Assembly (NCBI RefSeq): GCF_013201725.1
Contig: NZ_CP053835.1
Span: forward strand, 1-64,000
Direction: 5' to 3'
DNA from: Arcobacter defluvii
GTDB taxonomy: Bacteria; Campylobacterota; Campylobacteria; Campylobacterales; Arcobacteraceae
DNA: 64,000 nt
Position 1 is the first letter of the stretch; every line of letters begins with the position of its first letter. Made by a program: the position numbers and the translations under genes. Under the pieces are notes generated by a model. It saw only the letters and a list, made by a program, of their open reading frames with translations. It ran no database searches and was not told where the DNA came from. Positions 17,466 to 26,333 of this stretch are shown here, one piece after another.

Positions 17466-18984
17466 ATTTTTTTATTTTGTACCCTATTTGTCTAAGAGTT
17501 ATACCTAACTCAGCTGCTGCATTTGAATGATTATAGTCATTATTCTCAAGTGCCTCAATAATTGCTTCTTTTTCCATTTCATCTAAAGTTAAAGTTCTTT
17601 TTGAAATAGGTTTATAATCACTTTTTAACTTTTGATCATTTAGTGCTGGAAGTAGTAATAACATATCATATTTACTAATTCCTTCTTCATTTCCCATAAG
17701 AACAATTCTTTCAATTGTATTTTCAAGTTCCCTAACATTTCCAGGCCATGGATAGTTGCATAAAGCTTCCATTGCTTCATCTGTTATGGTTACCATTTTT
17801 TTATGATTTTTCATTGAACGTTCTAAAAAGAAATTTACAAGTTGTTTTATATCTTCACCACGTTCTCTAAGTGGAGGTAAATCAATAGGAATTACATTTA
17901 ATCTATAATATAAATCTTCTCTAAATTTACCATCTTTTACCATCTCTTCTAAATTTCTATTTGTTGCTGCAACAAGTCTAACATTTACTTTTATTGTTTT
18001 ACTTCCACCTACTCTTTCAAACTCTCTTTCTTGTAAAACTCTTAGCAGTTTTACTTGTGCAGAAGCTGATATATCTCCAATCTCATCTAAAAACAAAGTT
18101 CCACCATCAGCAAGTTCAAATCTTCCTTTTCTTGTCTCTCTTGCATCTGTAAATGCACCTTTTTCATGACCAAAAAGTTCACTTTCAAGTAAAGTATCTG
18201 TAATTGCTGCACAGTTTAATTTAATAAATGGTTCATCTTTTCTATTACTTCTTTTGTGAATTGCTGCTGCAACTAACTCTTTTCCTGTTCCCGTTTCACC
18301 TCTAACAAGTACAGTAACATCAGATTGAGCGATTCTTTGAATAACTTTGAACACTTGTTGCATTTTTGGACTATCACCTATAATATCTCCAAAGTTATGT
18401 ACTTTTGAATCCCACTCCATTTTATAGTAAAGCTTTAACTCTTGAAGTCTATCTTTCTCTTTTTTGTTTAATTGATAAGAGTGAATAGTCTGTGCAAAAA
18501 TTGAACTTACAATTGTCAAAATTCTAACTGTATCGTCTAGTTCAATTTCAGCTGTTTTTGTTATAACAGTTCCTAAAACACCAATAGCCTCATTGTCAAT
18601 CATTAATGGAACTGCAACATAAGATTTACCATTAAAATCTCTTTTTCCTGATTTATTCAAAAAAAGAGAATTATTATGAATATTTTCAACTACTACTGGT
18701 TCTTTTGATTCTATTACCATTCCAGTAACACCTTCACCTACTTTATAACTTGATAAAGTTTTTTGGAATTTTGACAATTCAATAGAAGCAAAAACATTTA
18801 AAACATCATCTTCTAAAATATGTACAACACAATTGTCTAAATTTAGACTATGTTTTAATATCCTCATAGACTTTTCTAAAGAAGTCTGTAAATCATAATG
18901 ATTAGAAATAATTGATGATATTTCATATAGTGTTGTTAGCTCTCTTATGGTAAGACAGCCCATACAGGCAGATTTATCAAACAT
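17455..18984 (-). CDS. nifA: Nif-specific sigma-54 activator NifA
   Basis: 509 residues. N-terminal CMGC (Cys7, Cys10), a GAF domain (about 20-170), a AAA+ domain with Walker A GETGTGKE (229-236), the sigma-54 contact loop GAFTDA (276-281, instead of the usual GAFTGA), Walker B LFLDEI (297-302), and a C-terminal Fis-type HTH (about 485-506). The inter-domain linker lacks the cysteine pair of oxygen-sensitive rhizobial NifA. A GAGGAGG SD precedes the ATG. Expected targets are the ten sigma-54 sites in this window. Confidence 0.92.
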   Translation of the reverse strand: MFDKSACMGCLTIRELTTLYEISSIISNHYDLQTSLEKSMRILKHSLNLDNCVVHILEDDVLNVFASIELSKFQKTLSSYKVGEGVTGMVIESKEPVVVENIHNNSLFLNKSGKRDFNGKSYVAVPLMIDNEAIGVLGTVITKTAEIELDDTVRILTIVSSIFAQTIHSYQLNKKEKDRLQELKLYYKMEWDSKVHNFGDIIGDSPKMQQVFKVIQRIAQSDVTVLVRGETGTGKELVAAAIHKRSNRKDEPFIKLNCAAITDTLLESELFGHEKGAFTDARETRKGRFELADGGTLFLDEIGDISASAQVKLLRVLQEREFERVGGSKTIKVNVRLVAATNRNLEEMVKDGKFREDLYYRLNVIPIDLPPLRERGEDIKQLVNFFLERSMKNHKKMVTITDEAMEALCNYPWPGNVRELENTIERIVLMGNEEGISKYDMLLLLPALNDQKLKSDYKPISKRTLTLDEMEKEAIIEALENNDYNHSNAAAELGITLRQIGYKIKKYEI

Positions 18985-19011
18985 CTATGCCTCCTCAATA
19001 TTTTTAGTTTA

Positions 19012-19017
19012 ATTATA
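19012..19017 (-). promoter_or_regulatory. nifA: Possible sigma70 promoter of nifA
   Basis: TATAAT on the minus strand, with TTCATT 17 bp upstream, in the 84 bp gap between nifT and nifA. No GG-N10-GC site is seen here, so nifA may be expressed independently of sigma-54, or also by readthrough from nifT. Confidence 0.4.
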
Positions 19018-19068
19018 GTTAGTTAATATGACTAAATGAACAGCCATTTGTATAATAAGTAACCAGTA

Positions 19069-19278
19069 TTAATCTGAAATTTTTTTACAAACTTCTTCTT
19101 TTGGTAATTTTTTAGCTCCTGGTTGAATCCACCATGTTTCACCATTTGATAAAACAGCATTTCCACCCCAGTTTTCTTCTGTATCAAACTCTATTTCTTC
19201 AATAGTTTCTTCCATATCTTTTTTTGGAAAATAAAACGATACAATTCCATCCACTTCTCTTAACATTACTTTTGCCAT
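19069..19278 (-). CDS. nifT: NifT/FixU protein
   Basis: 69 residues with the family pattern MAKVMLREV...FYFPKKDMEE...WGGNAVLSNGETWWI. NifT/FixU is a small conserved nif protein of unclear biochemical role, usually next to nifHDK. Here it lies 3 bp after nadB and upstream of nifA. The start is supported by AAGGAG. Confidence 0.9.
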   Translation of the reverse strand: MAKVMLREVDGIVSFYFPKKDMEETIEEIEFDTEENWGGNAVLSNGETWWIQPGAKKLPKEEVCKKISD

Positions 19279-19281
19279 TTT

Positions 19282-20928
19282 TTACTCCTTATTTATAAAT
19301 AAATTTTTGATAATTTTTAAAATATCATTCTCCTTGAATGAAATTTTAAAGAAACCTTTTTTTAGCTCTTTTACTACAAAACTTCTATCATATTCTTTAG
19401 AAGTTGTAGGAAAATCTTCTCTAAAATGAGCTCCTCGGCTCTCTTTTCTTTTTAAAGCACTTAGAATTATTGCTTCAGAAATTTCTAGAGCATTTCTTAA
19501 TTCTAAAATAGCTGTAAGTTCGACATTATTGTTTTTTTCTTTATTTATACAGTGAAGGGTATAAGAAATTTGCCTTAAATATTTAATATAATCAAAAGCC
19601 AATGTAAGACTTAGTTCATTTTTGATAATTCCAACTTTTTCAAAAAGTGTTTTTCCTAAATTTATTCTAATTGCATTGAAGTTTTTTGTTGTATCACTAG
19701 AAAAAATAAAATCTATCATTTCTATATCTTTTATTACAGTGTTATAATCTATTGGTGAGTATTCATTTTCTTGTGAAAACTTTAGTGCTTCTATTCCAGC
19801 TAATTCACCAAATACACAACCTTCAAGTAAAGAGTTTCCTCCAAGTCTATTTGCTCCATGAACTCCATTTGATGCCATTTCTCCACAAACATATAAACCT
19901 TTTAGTTCACATTTTGTCATATTTACATCAACTCCACCCATTGTATAGTGAGCTACGGGTTTTATTTCAAGTAGTTCTTCTGCTAGATTAATTCCCGTTT
20001 GATTTAATGCTGCATTGTATAAAGATGGTAGTTTTTGTTGAATTTTTTCAACTCCAAGATGTCTTAAATCCATAAAAACTTTTTTACCTTCAAGTTGCTC
20101 TTTTAAAATGGCCCTTGCAACTTTATCTCTAGTATCAAGTTCATTTACAAATCTATTTCCATCACTATTAACTAAGTAACCACCCTCACCTCTTGCAGCT
20201 TCAGTTACTAAATAGTTTGTTTTTACAAAACCAGTTGGATGAAATTGAACAAATTCCATATCCTTTAAATACAATCCAGCTCTTAATGCAACAGCTAATA
20301 AATCTCCCGTATAATCAGGAGCATTTGTAGAAAAACCTCTATAAATACCAGCATATCCACCACCTGCTAAAATAACAGCTTTTGATGAATATATCATTAC
20401 TTGTGAATTATCTTTATTTAAAGATACTACTCCACTTACTCTATCTTGATATTTTGCAAGATTTAAAATATAGTTATTTGGTAAAAAAGTTATGCCTTTA
20501 GCTTTAGCCTTTTTTATAAGTGCCATCGTAATTGCACTTCCTGTTTTATCTCCAACATAACAAGTTCTATTTGAACTTCCTCCACCAAAAGGTCGTTGAG
20601 CTATTGTTCCATCTTCGTTTCTATCAAATTCTACACCATATTCAACTAATTTATTTACTATTTTAGAAGCTTGTTTACACATGTAAGTGATAGCTTTTTT
20701 ATTTCCTAAACCTTTTCCTGAAATCAAAGTATCATTTATATGTTGGTTTATCTCTTTTGTATTATTTGGGTCAAGTACTGCATTTATTCCACCACTTGCC
20801 ATTGAAGAGTTAGATTTAAAAACATTTCCTTTTGTGATTAGGGCAACTTTGTTATTCTCATTTTTAGCTTCAATTGCTGCCATTAATCCTGCAATTCCAC
20901 CTCCAACTACTATTACATCATAAATCAT
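19282..20928 (-). CDS. nadB: L-aspartate oxidase-like flavoprotein (NadB family)
   Basis: 548 residues of the succinate dehydrogenase/L-aspartate oxidase family: FAD motif VVGGGIAGLMAAIEA (about 7-21), SSMASGGINAVLDP (about 41), and the active-site segments PTGF and ARGEGGYL (about 225-245). The length favours NadB, which makes iminoaspartate for NAD synthesis, over fumarate reductase. It lies in the AKR-nadB-nifT operon under a sigma-54 site. The start codon follows the aldo/keto reductase stop with no gap. Its link to nitrogen fixation is not clear. Confidence 0.8.
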   Translation of the reverse strand: MIYDVIVVGGGIAGLMAAIEAKNENNKVALITKGNVFKSNSSMASGGINAVLDPNNTKEINQHINDTLISGKGLGNKKAITYMCKQASKIVNKLVEYGVEFDRNEDGTIAQRPFGGGSSNRTCYVGDKTGSAITMALIKKAKAKGITFLPNNYILNLAKYQDRVSGVVSLNKDNSQVMIYSSKAVILAGGGYAGIYRGFSTNAPDYTGDLLAVALRAGLYLKDMEFVQFHPTGFVKTNYLVTEAARGEGGYLVNSDGNRFVNELDTRDKVARAILKEQLEGKKVFMDLRHLGVEKIQQKLPSLYNAALNQTGINLAEELLEIKPVAHYTMGGVDVNMTKCELKGLYVCGEMASNGVHGANRLGGNSLLEGCVFGELAGIEALKFSQENEYSPIDYNTVIKDIEMIDFIFSSDTTKNFNAIRINLGKTLFEKVGIIKNELSLTLAFDYIKYLRQISYTLHCINKEKNNNVELTAILELRNALEISEAIILSALKRKESRGAHFREDFPTTSKEYDRSFVVKELKKGFFKISFKENDILKIIKNLFINKE

Positions 20929-22035
20929 TTATACTCGATACATTAAATCATATTTAGCTCTTGATGTTGCAGGAACTTTTGTGATTTCTAAATTCTTTTT
21001 TATATGTACTGGTACTTTTGAAGCGAACAAAGATGAAATTAATCCAGGAGTTGAACGAACAAATTGAAGTGCTAGTTGGATGTCATTTTCTAAAACCATT
21101 TTAGAATCAAGCAAGTAACCAACTTGGGCATTAAATGATTTTTTAAATAGATTCATTTGTAAAAGAGAAGAACTTGAAATTACTCCTATTTTTAGTCGGT
21201 GCGCTGCTTGAAGTAAAGTACACTCTTCATCTTTTACAGTTTGTGTTGGCATCGTATAAATTGAAGTTTTTGCCATGTTAAAAGGTGTTTGAATATATTT
21301 AAAGTTGTGATTCTCTCCACCTACTTTTATAGCTATTTCAACTAAATCTTCTAAATTGATATGTTCATTTGTACTTTTATCAATAAAACCATTCCAAACG
21401 GCAACACCATAAGATTTTATCATTCCTTTAGTTACCATTTTTTCAAATCTTTTAAATATTGTTTCGATTTTTTTTAACCAGTTTTTATATCCAAGTTTAC
21501 TTATTTGTATTTCTGGATTATGTAAAAAATAGATATCAAGTGTTTTTACACCAAGATTTTCTAAAGATTTTTGACATGACCATTCTAAATAATCAGGTGT
21601 CATACAATGTTGGTCTAGTTCTATATCTTCAAGTTTTGCCAATGAAGTATTAATAATATTTTCTTCAATCCAAGCATAAGGATTTTCGGGAAATGGATAA
21701 TCAAGTTGAATAAATCCACCTTTTGAACATATTATTAACTCTTCTCTTTTTGTATCACCTTCTTCAAATAGTTCTTTTAAGGCAATACCAATCTCTTTTT
21801 CACTTTGTCCATATCTATAGTTACTTGCTGTATCTATAAGATTAATACCACTTTTAATAGCTTCTTTTACACCAGCTATATAGTGAAATAGATAGTTTTC
21901 TTCTTTATAAGGTTCTTTATTAAAAGTACCTAGTCCTAGTTTTGAAAATATCAAATTATTGTGTTTTACATAGAAATCTTTATAATGAGCAAATTTTTTT
22001 GCAAAATTGTAAGTATCATCAAATGTAGCAATCAT
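20929..22035 (-). CDS. Aldo/keto reductase family protein
   Basis: 368 residues with the AKR signature NLIDTASNYRYGQSE (about 70-84, catalytic Asp and Tyr), ELIICSKGG (Lys), and a DIYFLHNPEI segment (His). NAD(P)H-dependent reduction of a carbonyl is expected, but the substrate cannot be guessed. It is the first gene after a sigma-54 promoter at 22147-22162, followed directly by nadB and nifT, so it is probably induced with nitrogen fixation. Confidence 0.8.
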   Translation of the reverse strand: MIATFDDTYNFAKKFAHYKDFYVKHNNLIFSKLGLGTFNKEPYKEENYLFHYIAGVKEAIKSGINLIDTASNYRYGQSEKEIGIALKELFEEGDTKREELIICSKGGFIQLDYPFPENPYAWIEENIINTSLAKLEDIELDQHCMTPDYLEWSCQKSLENLGVKTLDIYFLHNPEIQISKLGYKNWLKKIETIFKRFEKMVTKGMIKSYGVAVWNGFIDKSTNEHINLEDLVEIAIKVGGENHNFKYIQTPFNMAKTSIYTMPTQTVKDEECTLLQAAHRLKIGVISSSSLLQMNLFKKSFNAQVGYLLDSKMVLENDIQLALQFVRSTPGLISSLFASKVPVHIKKNLEITKVPATSRAKYDLMYRV

Positions 22036-22086
22036 AATCTTAACTCTTTTTATTTATAAAATACACTTATTTTAAGAACTTCTTGC

Positions 22087-22119
22087 AAATAAAAAGAACA
22101 AAAATTGTTCTTTTTATTT
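22087..22119. repeat. 15 bp perfect inverted repeat in the AKR-nadB-nifT leader
   Basis: AAATAAAAAGAACAA (22087-22101) and TTGTTCTTTTTATTT (22105-22119) are exact complements around AAA. It lies between the sigma-54 start and the gene and could be an attenuator or a protein-binding site. Confidence 0.7.
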
Positions 22120-22146
22120 CTAAGCTTAAAGGGTGTATTAATTATA

Positions 22147-22162
22147 TGCAATAAGTGTTCCA
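22147..22162 (-). promoter_or_regulatory. Sigma-54 promoter of the AKR-nadB-nifT operon
   Basis: TGGAACACTTATTGCA on the minus strand, GG-N10-GC spacing, ~112 bp before the ATG. Confidence 0.8.
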
Positions 22163-22231
22163 TAGTATAAAAGTACTATAAAAATAATTTTTATTTACTA
22201 ACTTAAATTTATTTTACTAAAGTATTAAATT

Positions 22232-22263
22232 ATCGTTGTTTAGGCATATATATAAGCAACGAT
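22232..22263. promoter_or_regulatory. Inverted repeat upstream of the molbindin gene
   Basis: ATCGTTG (22232-22238) and CAACGAT (22257-22263) flank 18 bp. The outer ATCGTT/AACGAT resembles ModE half-sites, but the total span is 32 bp instead of 28 bp, and the inner TATATA is only on one side. It could serve a Mo-responsive regulator or another factor. Confidence 0.4.
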
Positions 22264-22367
22264 GTCTAATTAATATACAATATATTCATAAATAAATAAC
22301 TAAATTAAGCTTGAATTTATAATTTAAAGTTTAGAATTTTCTTATAATTTATAGTAAAAGGATTGAG

Positions 22368-22781
22368 ATGAAAACAAGTGCAAGAAATGAGTTAAGTGGA
22401 AAAATTACAAATATTATCAATGGTGCTGTAATGAGTGAAGTTAAAATCACAGTTTCTCCTGAGGTAACAATAAGTGCAACAGTTACAAAAGATGGAATAG
22501 AATCTTTAGGAGCAAAATTAAATGATAATATAACTGCAATTATTAAAGCATCTTCAATTATAATCACAAAAGATGCTGTAAAAACAACAGCTAGAAATGT
22601 ATTAAAAGGTAAAGTTGTAGAAGTTATAAAAGGTGCTGTTAATAGTGAAGTAAAACTTTCTTTAGGAACAAGTGTAATTTCTGCAATTGTGACAAATGAT
22701 GCTATTGAAGATTTATCTATCAAAGCTTCTGAAGAAGCTTATGCAATATTTAAAGCTTCAAGTGTAATCTTAATAGCTTAA
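22368..22781 (+). CDS. mop: Molbindin with two Mop domains
   Basis: 137 residues made of two tandem Mop/TOBE repeats: SARNELSGKITNI... (about 4-67) and TARNVLKGKVVEV... (about 73-137), each ending in an IIKASSIII-like strand. Such proteins bind molybdate or tungstate in the cytoplasm and buffer it. It converges with the large Mo operon. The start has AAAGGATTGAG upstream. Confidence 0.88.
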   Translation: MKTSARNELSGKITNIINGAVMSEVKITVSPEVTISATVTKDGIESLGAKLNDNITAIIKASSIIITKDAVKTTARNVLKGKVVEVIKGAVNSEVKLSLGTSVISAIVTNDAIEDLSIKASEEAYAIFKASSVILIA

Positions 22782-22809
22782 TAATATGGGGAATTTCCCT
22801 ATATTATTT
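22781..22809. terminator. Bidirectional terminator between molbindin and modD
   Basis: AATAATATGGGGAA pairs with TTCCCTATATTATT with one mismatch and is followed by TTTT on the plus strand. It overlaps the 3' end of modD. Confidence 0.65.
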
Positions 22810-23659
22810 TTAATTTACTGCTAATATTTGCCATTCCACAATTATAAACAGAACTTGTAACCACTCCATCTATTTTAAATGAAGCATATTTTTCAATATT
22901 TGATAGATTTATTCCACCAGCAACTAAAATTTTAACATTTGGGAAATTTTCATTTTTGTAATTTATGATTTTCTCAAGTTCTTCAAAATCTATTTTATCA
23001 AGTTGAAGAACATCAACACCAATTTTCATTAGATTTATACAATCTTGTAGATTATCACTTTCAACATTTAGTTTTTTTTCTGGTATTTTTGTTTTTATTC
23101 TTTTTAAATCTTCATAAAACTCTTCGTTGTTTTTATATAAAATTCTATGACCTTCAAAAAATAGTACACTTTCAGATAAATTTAATCTATGAGGCATCGC
23201 TCCTCCACAAATAGCTGCTTTTATACAAAATCTTTTTGAAAAAGGAAAAGTTTTTCTTGTAGTTAGAAGTTCACAAGTTGGATTTGTTTTTTCTATTTTT
23301 TCTTTCATTTGATAGGAATATGTACTTATTTTGCAACTATATTCTAAAAGAATTTGAGTTAATCTCCAAGCTTTATGTATATCTTCATAATCACCAGAAA
23401 ATCTTAGAATTGTATTTCCTTTTTGGATTTTAGTTTTACTTTTTTCAAAAAATTCTACTTTACAATTCAAAAGTTCAGCGATTTTTGCTGCTTCTTCACT
23501 ACATGATACGATAATATCTTCTCTTGTATAAACTTCAATTTGAGCTTTTTTATTATTTATATTTTGTAAACTTGTAGTTAAATCAAAATATGGTAAATCA
23601 TCTTGAATATATTTTTCCAATTCACTAATTGATAAATTAAACATTTTTTCTCTTTTCAA
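22799..23659 (-). CDS. modD: ModD, quinolinate phosphoribosyltransferase-like Mo-locus protein
   Basis: 286 residues with the nicotinate/quinolinate phosphoribosyltransferase fold: DLPYFDLTT near the start, LLTTRKTFPFSKRFCIKAAICGGAMPHR (about 130-157; quoted key part TTRKTFPFSK), and VLQLDKIDFEEL with KILVAGGINLSNI near the end. ModD occurs in molybdate operons of several bacteria and its function is not settled. It is last in the Mo operon and overlaps the permease gene by 23 bp. Confidence 0.82.
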   Translation of the reverse strand: MKREKMFNLSISELEKYIQDDLPYFDLTTSLQNINNKKAQIEVYTREDIIVSCSEEAAKIAELLNCKVEFFEKSKTKIQKGNTILRFSGDYEDIHKAWRLTQILLEYSCKISTYSYQMKEKIEKTNPTCELLTTRKTFPFSKRFCIKAAICGGAMPHRLNLSESVLFFEGHRILYKNNEEFYEDLKRIKTKIPEKKLNVESDNLQDCINLMKIGVDVLQLDKIDFEELEKIINYKNENFPNVKILVAGGINLSNIEKYASFKIDGVVTSSVYNCGMANISSKLKII

Positions 23660-24311
23660 AAAAATTTAGTGCAATAAAAAAAAGCACTGATATAAAAACC
23701 AATATACCACTTAAAATCATAGCTAAATTATAGTTTCCATCAAATACAGCATTATAAATAGCAAGGGAAATAGTATCGGTTTTTCCTATGATATTTCCAC
23801 CTAACATCAAAGTAATTCCAACTTCTCCTAAAGCTCTTGCAGTTGAGATTAAAAGTGCAACAATCAAACTATTTTTTATATTTGGCAATACAATAAATAT
23901 AAAAGTTTTTAATTCACTTTTTCCACTTATATATGAAGCTTCTTTTATATCTTTTGGAAAAAGTTCAATACTAGCTTGTAAAGGTTTTACCATAAGTGGA
24001 AGACCTGCAATAAATGCAGCAATTACAATTCCACTGAAACTAAAAATCAAACTAATATCAAATTTATAAAAAAAACTTCCAATAAAACCGTTTCTTCCTA
24101 AAATCAAAAGAAGAAAAAAACCAACAGCAATTGGTGGAAAGATTAAAGGAAGAGTTACTATTGTATTTAGTAACCATTTGAATTTTAGATTTTCTTTTGC
24201 AAGTAAATAAGCTATTGGAATACCAATAACTATAAATAAAAATGCACTTACACTGATAGTTTTCAGACTTAATAAAAATGGCTCAAATATAAGTGCAAAA
24301 TCAAAATTCAT
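23637..24311 (-). CDS. Molybdate-type ABC transporter permease (second copy)
   Basis: 224 residues, about five transmembrane helices, with the permease EAA-like segment EASYISGKSELKTFIFIVLPNI (about 120; key part EAxxxSGKS...LPN). ModB/CysT-type. It stop-start overlaps the binding protein gene and pairs with it as a second oxyanion importer. No dedicated ATPase is beside it, so it may share ModC or the MolC-like ATPase. Confidence 0.8.
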   Translation of the reverse strand: MNFDFALIFEPFLLSLKTISVSAFLFIVIGIPIAYLLAKENLKFKWLLNTIVTLPLIFPPIAVGFFLLLILGRNGFIGSFFYKFDISLIFSFSGIVIAAFIAGLPLMVKPLQASIELFPKDIKEASYISGKSELKTFIFIVLPNIKNSLIVALLISTARALGEVGITLMLGGNIIGKTDTISLAIYNAVFDGNYNLAMILSGILVFISVLFFIALNFFEKRKNV

Positions 24312-25018
24312 TATAAACCGTATTTTTTAAATATCTCTTTTGCTGTTTTTGTAGTTAAGAAATTTGCAAATTCTTCGCAACTTTCATTACAGCTATCAAG
24401 TTTTCCAGCAACGATTTCTATTGGAGTGTAGTATTTCTTATCAACTTTAATAAAACCACCAATATTTTCTTTATTTGCAATTGCTTCTGAAAGATTTACA
24501 AATCCAGCATCAACTTCATTTGTAAGTATATAAGTCATAGCTTGTGGTACAGTTGCAACAATTATAAGTTTATTATTTAGTTTTTCTTCTAAATTTGCAT
24601 TTTTTAAAAACTCTTTTCCTGCTATTCCATATATTGCTTTTGATGGATCAGGAATAGTGATTTTTTTTATATTTTCACTTGTTAAATCTTCAACTGATGA
24701 TAGTTTTTTATCTTTTGGATAAACAACAACAAGTTCACCTTCACCTAAAAGTAGATAATCTTTAAATTTTAGTCCACTTTTAGTTTCCAAAAATTTTTTA
24801 TCTCCAATAATCAAAGGTATATTTGTTTGTGTTGCTTGTGTTGTCACTTGTTTTAAGTGTCCAAAAACACCATCAACTTTACCACCAACTTTTTCATACT
24901 CTTTAAAAATCTCCATCAAAGGTTTTTTATAACCTGCACCTGCTGCTACTTTCAAATCTGCTGCATTAAGAGCTAAAATCGAAGTTATAACAATCAATAA
25001 AACTTTTTTAAACATCAT
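24311..25018 (-). CDS. Periplasmic oxyanion-binding protein (ModA family, second copy)
   Basis: 235 residues with signal peptide (to about LNAADL) and the ModA-like start LKVAAGAGYKKPLMEIFKEY. A Cys pair CNESCEEF lies near the C-terminus, which is unusual for ModA and may form a disulfide. It resembles the short ModA-like proteins encoded next to MolBCA importers. Substrate is molybdate or tungstate by family and context. Confidence 0.78.
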   Translation of the reverse strand: MMFKKVLLIVITSILALNAADLKVAAGAGYKKPLMEIFKEYEKVGGKVDGVFGHLKQVTTQATQTNIPLIIGDKKFLETKSGLKFKDYLLLGEGELVVVYPKDKKLSSVEDLTSENIKKITIPDPSKAIYGIAGKEFLKNANLEEKLNNKLIIVATVPQAMTYILTNEVDAGFVNLSEAIANKENIGGFIKVDKKYYTPIEIVAGKLDSCNESCEEFANFLTTKTAKEIFKKYGL

Positions 25019-25026
25019 TTCTCCTT

Positions 25027-25518
25027 TTAATCAATTTTATTTACTATAATTTTTTCGAGCCATTTTATATGTCTTGGATTTTCATTTATATCTTCAACAC
25101 TAATAAGTGCTAATTTTCCTTCATTTTTATCAAGTGACTTTCCATTCTTTTTTAAAAATATAAGAACATTGTCACCAATTTTAGAGTTAAATAGTTCATT
25201 CCAAGAAAATAATACTTTGTAGTTATCACTAGCAATAGCCATAATATAGACTTTGTTTAAATCTTTTCTACTTTTTATATTTATTTTTGCTTGGTCGATT
25301 ATCTCTTTTAGTAAAACACCTTCATAAGTTGTGTCATTTTTTGTAAGAGTTATGGTTTTTGAACCTGTTCGCAAATCGTTTATCTCTTGTAGTTTATCCA
25401 TATTTAGAACCAATTTTTTTTCTACTAAACCTTCGATTTTTAACTCATTTGTTTCATATGAAACATCTTTTGAAAATAAAGAGGTAAGAAAAAGTAAAAT
25501 AAGTAGTAGTTTTTTCAT
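25027..25518 (-). CDS. Exported molybdopterin-oxidoreductase-like domain protein
   Basis: 163 residues with signal peptide MKKLLLILLFLTSLFS. The mature domain (LKIEGLVEKKLVLNMDKL... YEGVLLKEIIDQAKI... VLFSWNELF) resembles the sulfite-oxidase-type molybdopterin-binding fold (PF00174). It has no cysteine, so it lacks the Mo-ligating residue of sulfite oxidases. In this operon it could be a periplasmic Mo-related carrier or sensor. This is inference from fold pattern and context. Confidence 0.6.
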   Translation of the reverse strand: MKKLLLILLFLTSLFSKDVSYETNELKIEGLVEKKLVLNMDKLQEINDLRTGSKTITLTKNDTTYEGVLLKEIIDQAKINIKSRKDLNKVYIMAIASDNYKVLFSWNELFNSKIGDNVLIFLKKNGKSLDKNEGKLALISVEDINENPRHIKWLEKIIVNKID

Positions 25519-26321
25519 TTTTTACTCTCCCATGAAATCATTGCCCAGTTTATATAATCGGCTGTTTTTTTATATTTATATGTTGAATTAAAATACTCTT
25601 TTAAAACATTTTTTTCTTCAACATCTAATTCACCTAAACTCCAACCAACTTTTTCTACAAACTCTTCAGATGTTGAACTTTCAAACTTATTGTTTTCACT
25701 TTTTATAAAATCAACTTTTGCAAATATTCCCATACTATGTAAAACATTAACTAAATAAATATAATCAGGTCTTGGAATAATCTCTCTTTTTAATTGAGCT
25801 AGAATCTCAGTATCAATAAAACTGCCACCAACTTTTGTAGTTAAATAAACTCTTTTATTTGCTTTTGTGTTTAGTTTTATTAAAGCATCTTTTATATCTT
25901 TTACTTCCATTGAACGGCTTGCAACTACAATATCCGCATTTGGAACATCTTCCCAATCGTCATACCAAGATTTATGAATTGTTTTTAAATTTTCTATATT
26001 TTTTTCTTTGCAATTTTCTTTTACACAATCTAACATTCCTAAAGAGTAATCTAATGCATAAATCTCTTTTAGTTTTGAAGCCATTGCCAAAGAAATAGTT
26101 CCAGGACCACAACCAATATCAAGTAAAGAATCACAATCCGTTGTTTCAATTTTATCTACAAAAGTTTTTGTATAGATACTTTTATGAACATTTATATTCA
26201 TACTATTTGCTCTTTTATCCCATTCTTGGCTACTTTTACCTTTGAAAGTTGAGAGTTCCATCTGTTTAGCATATAAATTTGCAAAATCTAAACTATCTAA
26301 ATTTGTTTTTATAAGTGGCAT
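25515..26321 (-). CDS. Class I SAM-dependent methyltransferase, Mo locus
   Basis: 268 residues with SAM motif I LLDIGCGPGTISLAMA (about 68-83), motif II IYALDYSLGML and post-I region NADIVVASRSMEVKD. It lies between the oxidoreductase-like gene and the MolBCA-type importer with a 4 bp overlap. Methyltransferases of this kind occur beside MolBCA-type loci, but the substrate is unknown to me. Confidence 0.75.
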   Translation of the reverse strand: MPLIKTNLDSLDFANLYAKQMELSTFKGKSSQEWDKRANSMNINVHKSIYTKTFVDKIETTDCDSLLDIGCGPGTISLAMASKLKEIYALDYSLGMLDCVKENCKEKNIENLKTIHKSWYDDWEDVPNADIVVASRSMEVKDIKDALIKLNTKANKRVYLTTKVGGSFIDTEILAQLKREIIPRPDYIYLVNVLHSMGIFAKVDFIKSENNKFESSTSEEFVEKVGWSLGELDVEEKNVLKEYFNSTYKYKKTADYINWAMISWESKK

Positions 26322-26333
26322 ATTTTCTCCTTT

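Larger units (their letters stand above)
22036..22367. other. Divergent regulatory region between nif operon and molbindin gene
   Basis: These 332 bp hold, left to right: a 15 bp inverted repeat in the leader of the aldo/keto reductase transcript, a minus-strand sigma-54 site, and a 7 bp inverted repeat ATCGTTG/CAACGAT spanning 32 bp. No gene is seen. Confidence 0.6.

Noticed and set aside
22232-22263. Canonical ModE box before the molbindin gene
   Set aside because: The ATCGTT/AACGAT halves are 32 bp apart end to end rather than 28, and the TATATA parts are not symmetric. Kept only as an unassigned inverted repeat.
22263-22279. TGT-N11-ACA upstream of the AKR operon as a NifA binding site
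   Set aside because: Spacing is 11, not the established 10, and no TGT-N10-ACA was found near the other sigma-54 sites.
22349-22723. Minus-strand 124 aa reading frame over the molbindin gene
   Set aside because: It lies fully antisense to a well-supported Mop gene, has no SD and a hydrophobic shadow composition.
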